Positions 61,107 to 64,000 of a DNA stretch of 64,000 bases are shown here, one piece after another. The stretch spans positions 372,001 through 436,000 of the forward strand of contig JALHPO010000002.1 of assembly GCA_022842445.1 (NCBI GenBank), given 5' to 3'. The notes under the pieces were generated by a model. The model was not told where the DNA came from, searched no databases, and saw only the letters and a program-made list of their open reading frames with translations. Position numbers and translations under genes: made by a program. Position 1 is the stretch's first letter; each line of letters opens with the position of its first letter. Source of the stretch: Nitrospira sp. (lineage in GTDB: Bacteria; Nitrospirota; Nitrospiria; Nitrospirales; Nitrospiraceae).

Positions 61107-61577
61107 TTACACCCACTCTGTTTCATCATTGGCCGTCGGCCGTTCAGGTGACTGAACGGCCGATCGCTCACGAATCCTCCGGCTTTCCCCATCGATCTCG
61201 CCGCGCTCCGCCTCCGGCACAATCCAGGCTTCGCCTGGATTGAGCTCAAACCGATAGTGATTTTTTCTCAGGGAGAACCATTCCACATAGGGATGCGGCG
61301 TGAGATTCGGATGCGGATCGAAGGAGATTAAATTGACCGTCCCGATCTGCGGATTCTCCATATCGCCGATCACCTGTGCAGCCATGTCCTCGTCTTCAAA
61401 CCGGCTGTTGCGAAACCGGATCACCTCGCCCGCGATATCTGCCTTGAAATTGCCTCGCAGATGAAAATCCACCGGTCCGATCGCGGCAAAGACGATGCGA
61501 CCGACGACGGTCCCTTCAACTCGATTATCCAGAAACCCTTCATGGACCCACCGACCGTTTCCAAACTTTTGCGCCAT
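61107..61577 (-). CDS. Hypothetical protein
   Basis: A 156-residue cytoplasmic protein of no family I recognise. KFGNGRWVHEGFLDNRVEGTV starts a beta-rich domain that continues through NPQIGTVNLISFDPHPNL, and HPYVEWFSLRKNHYRFEL. The last third is charged and looks disordered. It faces the desaturase, with 8 bp between the two stops, and its last codons carry the hairpin at 61138-61161. Confidence 0.55.
   Translation of the reverse strand: MAQKFGNGRWVHEGFLDNRVEGTVVGRIVFAAIGPVDFHLRGNFKADIAGEVIRFRNSRFEDEDMAAQVIGDMENPQIGTVNLISFDPHPNLTPHPYVEWFSLRKNHYRFELNPGEAWIVPEAERGEIDGESRRIRERSAVQSPERPTANDETEWV
61138..61161 (+). terminator. Hairpin after the desaturase gene
   Basis: GGCCGTTCAG, a GTGA loop and CTGAACGGCC form a perfect 10-bp stem 40 bp after the desaturase stop. 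No T run follows, so intrinsic termination is doubtful. It also lies inside the 3' end of the minus-strand gene. Confidence 0.35.
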
Positions 61578-61692
61578 GGTACTCCTTGCATTGGGAAGAC
61601 TGAGATTCAGCTTACGGCTGAGCGAAGAATTGGACCTCTCTTCCCCTTCAGGACATCATCCTATCACTTTTAACCTTCTTCATCTGCTTGTG

Positions 61693-62562
61693 TCAGGCCG
61701 GCTGAACGGCTCCGGATGAAGGGGGTGGCAGCTGTGTTCGGCCTTCAAGCGCTCCGATGATCACCGCCGATAAAATCAGCGCGCTGCCGATCCACCCTTG
61801 GAGATCCAGCGTTTCTCCCAAAAAATACCACGAGAGCCAGGCGGCATAGGCCGGCTCTGAAGCAAAGACCAGCGCCACTTGTTGAGCAGGAACCACCTGT
61901 TGCACCCACATTTGAACCGCAAAGGCGCCGGTGGCGAATACACCGGTGACAAGCAGCCCGATCAGCAGCGCCGCGGTCGGCGCAAAAGCGCTCGCCGGAG
62001 CCTGTTCCCACCATGTGATGGGAATAAAGAGCAGCGTCATAGCGGCCATCTGCCAGGCCAACAGGGACGGCGCATCGAACGCGCGGGTGAACCGTTCCAG
62101 GCACACAATGTGTCCCGCAAACGCCGCGGCACACCCCAGAGTCAGGAGATCGCCGATGTTCATGCCTGCGCTGGGCTTGACCAGCAACCACAGCCCGATC
62201 ACGGCGATCGCCGTCGCAAGCAGCGAACGGCCATCGAAGCGCCTGAGAATCAACGGCACAAAAATCACATACAACGCTGTCAGAAAAGCGGAATTCGATG
62301 CGCTGGTGTACTGAAGACCGACGGTCTGAAGCGTGTAGCCGAGAAAGAGAAACACGGTGGTCACCGCGCTGGCCACCAACACCTCGCGACCGCGGACCAG
62401 CGGCCGCCTCATCAGCAGAAACCAGGTCCCGACGAGGACGGCGCCCAACAAAAATCTCAAAAATGTGAAGGAGAGTGGGGGGATTTGCTCAAGCGCCGCC
62501 TTGGTAGCGGGAAACGTGGCGCCCCAGATCAGGGTCGTCAGAAGTAGCGCAAGGCGTGGCAT
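61693..62562 (-). CDS. EamA/DMT-family transporter
   Basis: A 289-residue protein with ten predicted membrane helices in two EamA repeats. LLLTTLIWGATFPATKAAL begins repeat 1, and the typical ASNSAFLTALYVIFVPL lies near residue 92; repeat 2 contains VVPAQQVALVFASEPAYAAWLSW. Members export amino acids, nucleosides or other metabolites; the substrate is unknown. Array B4 lies just upstream. Confidence 0.85.
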   Translation of the reverse strand: MPRLALLLTTLIWGATFPATKAALEQIPPLSFTFLRFLLGAVLVGTWFLLMRRPLVRGREVLVASAVTTVFLFLGYTLQTVGLQYTSASNSAFLTALYVIFVPLILRRFDGRSLLATAIAVIGLWLLVKPSAGMNIGDLLTLGCAAAFAGHIVCLERFTRAFDAPSLLAWQMAAMTLLFIPITWWEQAPASAFAPTAALLIGLLVTGVFATGAFAVQMWVQQVVPAQQVALVFASEPAYAAWLSWYFLGETLDLQGWIGSALILSAVIIGALEGRTQLPPPSSGAVQPA

Positions 62563-62571
62563 AGAATAAAC

Positions 62572-62599
62572 AGTGCTGAGTGCTGAGGATTGAGTGCTG
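62572..62599. repeat. Array B4: single arm of 7-bp units
   Basis: AGTGCTG, AGTGCTG, AGGATTG, AGTGCTG in exact 7-bp register. No complementary arm is visible before the next gene end at 62640. Confidence 0.6.
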
Positions 62600-62639
62600 C
62601 GAAAAAAATCGGATGACCTGGCCTCAAAACCTTATACGG

Positions 62640-62843
62640 CTAGGGCTTGCACAGCGGGCACCGCCGCTGCTCGTTTGCCCCTGCCTGTTCCATCGCGCGA
62701 AGCGCCCGATCCTTGTCCGGGTAATCGAACCAGCCTCCTTCCCAGAAATCACTGGAGGAAGAATTCGACGGCACTTCCGAGCACCGATCACGATGCAACG
62801 TCACCCGGTCAATTGAGCGCGCGATATGAACCCAGTAGGTCAT
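62640..62843 (-). CDS. Small hypothetical protein with a C-terminal CPLC motif
   Basis: A 67-residue protein: MTYWVHIARSIDR, then a segment with an acidic/aromatic FWEGGWFDYPDKDRALRAM and a C-terminal RCPLC. Cys residues at about 22, 62 and 65 could bind metal. I know no family. It stands between arrays B4 and B5. Confidence 0.5.
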   Translation of the reverse strand: MTYWVHIARSIDRVTLHRDRCSEVPSNSSSSDFWEGGWFDYPDKDRALRAMEQAGANEQRRCPLCKP

Positions 62844-62851
62844 GCGGAATC

Positions 62852-62924
62852 CGTGAGGCGTACGGGGTAAGGAGTCCCTGTCAGCCGCCGACCCCTTACC
62901 CCTAACTCCTGACCCCTCACGTCT
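62852..62924. repeat. Array B5: inverted array of 7-bp units
   Basis: Left arm CGTGAGG, CGTACGG, GGTAAGG (62852-62872). Right arm GACCCCT, TACCCCT, AACTCCT, GACCCCT (62890-62917). It fills the gap between two small genes and ends at the stop of the second. Confidence 0.78.
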
Positions 62925-63101
62925 TTACGGAAGGAGCTGCCACTCGTCCTTTTCGATGAACACTTTGACGCCGGTCTGTAACTTTTTGACATCGTCCTTC
63001 TCGAAGAGCCGCATGTAGCGCTCGATTCGATCGTCGTCATCGATTCGTTCTTCTTGCATCATCCCGTTATTGCCTTTGTATCGCCGGAGCAGCACTGCCA
63101 T
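62925..63101 (-). CDS. Small hypothetical protein
   Basis: A 58-residue basic/acidic protein (VLLRRYKGNNGMMQEERIDDDD at the N-terminus, VKVFIEKDEWQLLP at the end). AGGAGG lies six bases before the ATG at 63101, so it is probably translated. No function can be assigned. Its stop codon abuts array B5. Confidence 0.6.
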   Translation of the reverse strand: MAVLLRRYKGNNGMMQEERIDDDDRIERYMRLFEKDDVKKLQTGVKVFIEKDEWQLLP

Positions 63102-63236
63102 CGGAATCCTCCTGTCATGCTGGTAGTGAACACATACAACTGTGCTACAATAAACGCAACCTTGCAGGCCGGTCAAGGGTGTTCATCGACGTCCTGCAGT
63201 GATACGCGGTGCGTCCGATATCGAACAGGAAATCAC

Positions 63237-63557
63237 ATGCCTCTCTATGAATATCGCTGCGAAGCCTGTTCCTCGCAATTTGAAGCGGCCCAGTCCATTC
63301 ATGACCGGATCGAAGACACGGAATGCCCTTCGTGTCATGCCCGGCAGGCAACCAGACTCCTCTCTTCCTTTTCGTCCAAAGTCGTCGGTGATCATAAACC
63401 GGGATTTGCGGAGATCAAAGCCGCTGCCATGAATAACGAACGGATGGAACGATTCGCCAAACTGCCGCCGCTGAACGCAAAACGGAATGTGCCGCCGCCG
63501 AACACCTCCTTCGATTCAAACGCTTCCACGGGGACAGACTCAGGTTCTGAGCGATAA
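63237..63557 (+). CDS. FmdB-family zinc-ribbon protein
   Basis: A 106-residue protein. MPLYEYRCEACSSQFEAAQS and ECPSCHARQATRLLSSFSS form the CxxC...CxxC zinc ribbon of the FmdB family; the rest is a low-complexity tail. The family is widespread and sometimes described as regulatory, without a firm role. The ATG at 63237 follows AGGAAA. Confidence 0.82.
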   Translation: MPLYEYRCEACSSQFEAAQSIHDRIEDTECPSCHARQATRLLSSFSSKVVGDHKPGFAEIKAAAMNNERMERFAKLPPLNAKRNVPPPNTSFDSNASTGTDSGSER

Positions 63558-63621
63558 GATGGGGTTGTCTCCGTTACCTGACCGCACTGAGCATTCCTGC
63601 TTGCCATCTCCGTTGCCCGGA

Positions 63622-64000
63622 ATGTCTGTGCGCATCTCCCAACGGCTTACGGTACTGCTGGTTCTCGTCGGCCTGTTCCTGGCAAGCCCCGGCAACGCCT
63701 CCGAGATTGCCGGCAATCTTGTCATCGCCGGAAACGGGCCTGAGCAAGCCACCATGGAGGCCCTGGCACGCGCCTTCGAAAAAGCGAATCCACGCGCCTA
63801 CGTGGACCTGCTCTGGGACGACCATTCCAAACCGCTGGAGTTGGTCCAGACGGACCAGGCTCACATCGCCGTGACAGGCGCCGAGCATCCGCCGCTGGCC
63901 GCCACACAGATCGGATGGGACGGCATCGGGATTTTGGTGCATCTGTCCAACTTCACCAAGGATGTAACCAGGCAACAGGTCGCCGACATCTTTTCCGGCA
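63622..64000 (+). CDS. Phosphate-binding-like periplasmic protein (PstS superfamily), truncated by window end
   Basis: At least 126 codons are visible and the frame runs off the window. A signal peptide (LTVLLVLVGLFLASPGNA) is followed by LVIAGNGPEQATMEALARAFE, then AHIAVTGAEHPPLAATQIGWDGIGILVH and TKDVTRQQVADIFSG, the pattern of PBP-like phosphate-binding proteins. An in-frame ATG at 63559, one base after the FmdB stop, is an alternative start. Probably a solute-binding protein of a phosphate or anion ABC transporter. Confidence 0.7.
   Translation, partial: MSVRISQRLTVLLVLVGLFLASPGNASEIAGNLVIAGNGPEQATMEALARAFEKANPRAYVDLLWDDHSKPLELVQTDQAHIAVTGAEHPPLAATQIGWDGIGILVHLSNFTKDVTRQQVADIFSG

Noticed and set aside
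61138..61161. Strong intrinsic terminator
   Set aside because: The stem is perfect but there is no U tract on either strand; kept only as a low-confidence hairpin.

Overview
The window looks like the chromosome of a Gram-negative, high-GC bacterium. The gene set and order (lpxA-fabZ-skp-bamA beside lpxB-msbA-waaA-lpxK, a heptosyltransferase fused to GmhB, an NtrY/NtrX pair, hemE-hemH-hemG) suggest Nitrospirota, most likely Nitrospira. This is a judgement from memory of the families, not a database result. No rRNA, tRNA, CRISPR array or intact transposase was found.

Layout. (1) 1-7.6 kb, minus strand: a surface-sugar island with a TPP enzyme, a 2-hydroxyacid dehydrogenase, a methyltransferase, NeuC- and NeuB-type nonulosonate enzymes, a polysaccharide/lipid ABC exporter and a DegT-type aminotransferase. 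(2) 7.6-28.5 kb, minus: a NusG paralogue, a four-helix-bundle protein, an EPS-type regulator, glycosyltransferases, and a long lipid A/outer-membrane series (waaF-gmhB, lpxK, waaA, DUF374 acyltransferase, msbA, lpxB, Gfo/Idh, lpxI, lpxA, fabZ, two Skp-like proteins, bamA). Together these make, assemble and export LPS and fold outer-membrane proteins. (3) 29-36 kb: galU, lon, thiL, DUF2062, HD phosphohydrolase. (4) 36.5-46.7 kb: a broken small secreted protein, a vanadium-haloperoxidase-like enzyme, purN/purM, ntrX/ntrY, DUF1844, TerC. (5) 46.7-50.3 kb: an accessory island with a DUF433/DUF5615 toxin-antitoxin pair and small orphan genes separated by integron attC-like sites, with no integrase in view. 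(6) 50.3-64 kb: mazG, redox and lipid genes (cfa, desaturase), the late heme genes and small proteins, ending in a truncated phosphate-binding-type protein.

The most unusual content is a set of two-armed inverted arrays at gene junctions. In one class (nine arrays plus one single-arm copy, all between 7.6 and 21.8 kb) each arm is a tandem series of degenerate 9-bp units: GCGRGANNN in one arm and the complementary TCYCGCNNN in the other, or a different 9-bp consensus at some loci. In a second class (five sites at 16.5, 28.8, 58.6, 62.6 and 62.9 kb) the unit is 7 bp. Arrays supply stop codons and C-termini to neighbouring genes, form the linker of the WaaF-GmhB fusion, and interrupt WaaA in frame. 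A four-helix-bundle (S23/Avd-like) gene lies between two of the largest 9-bp arrays. I do not recognise this repeat architecture as a described family, but could not search.
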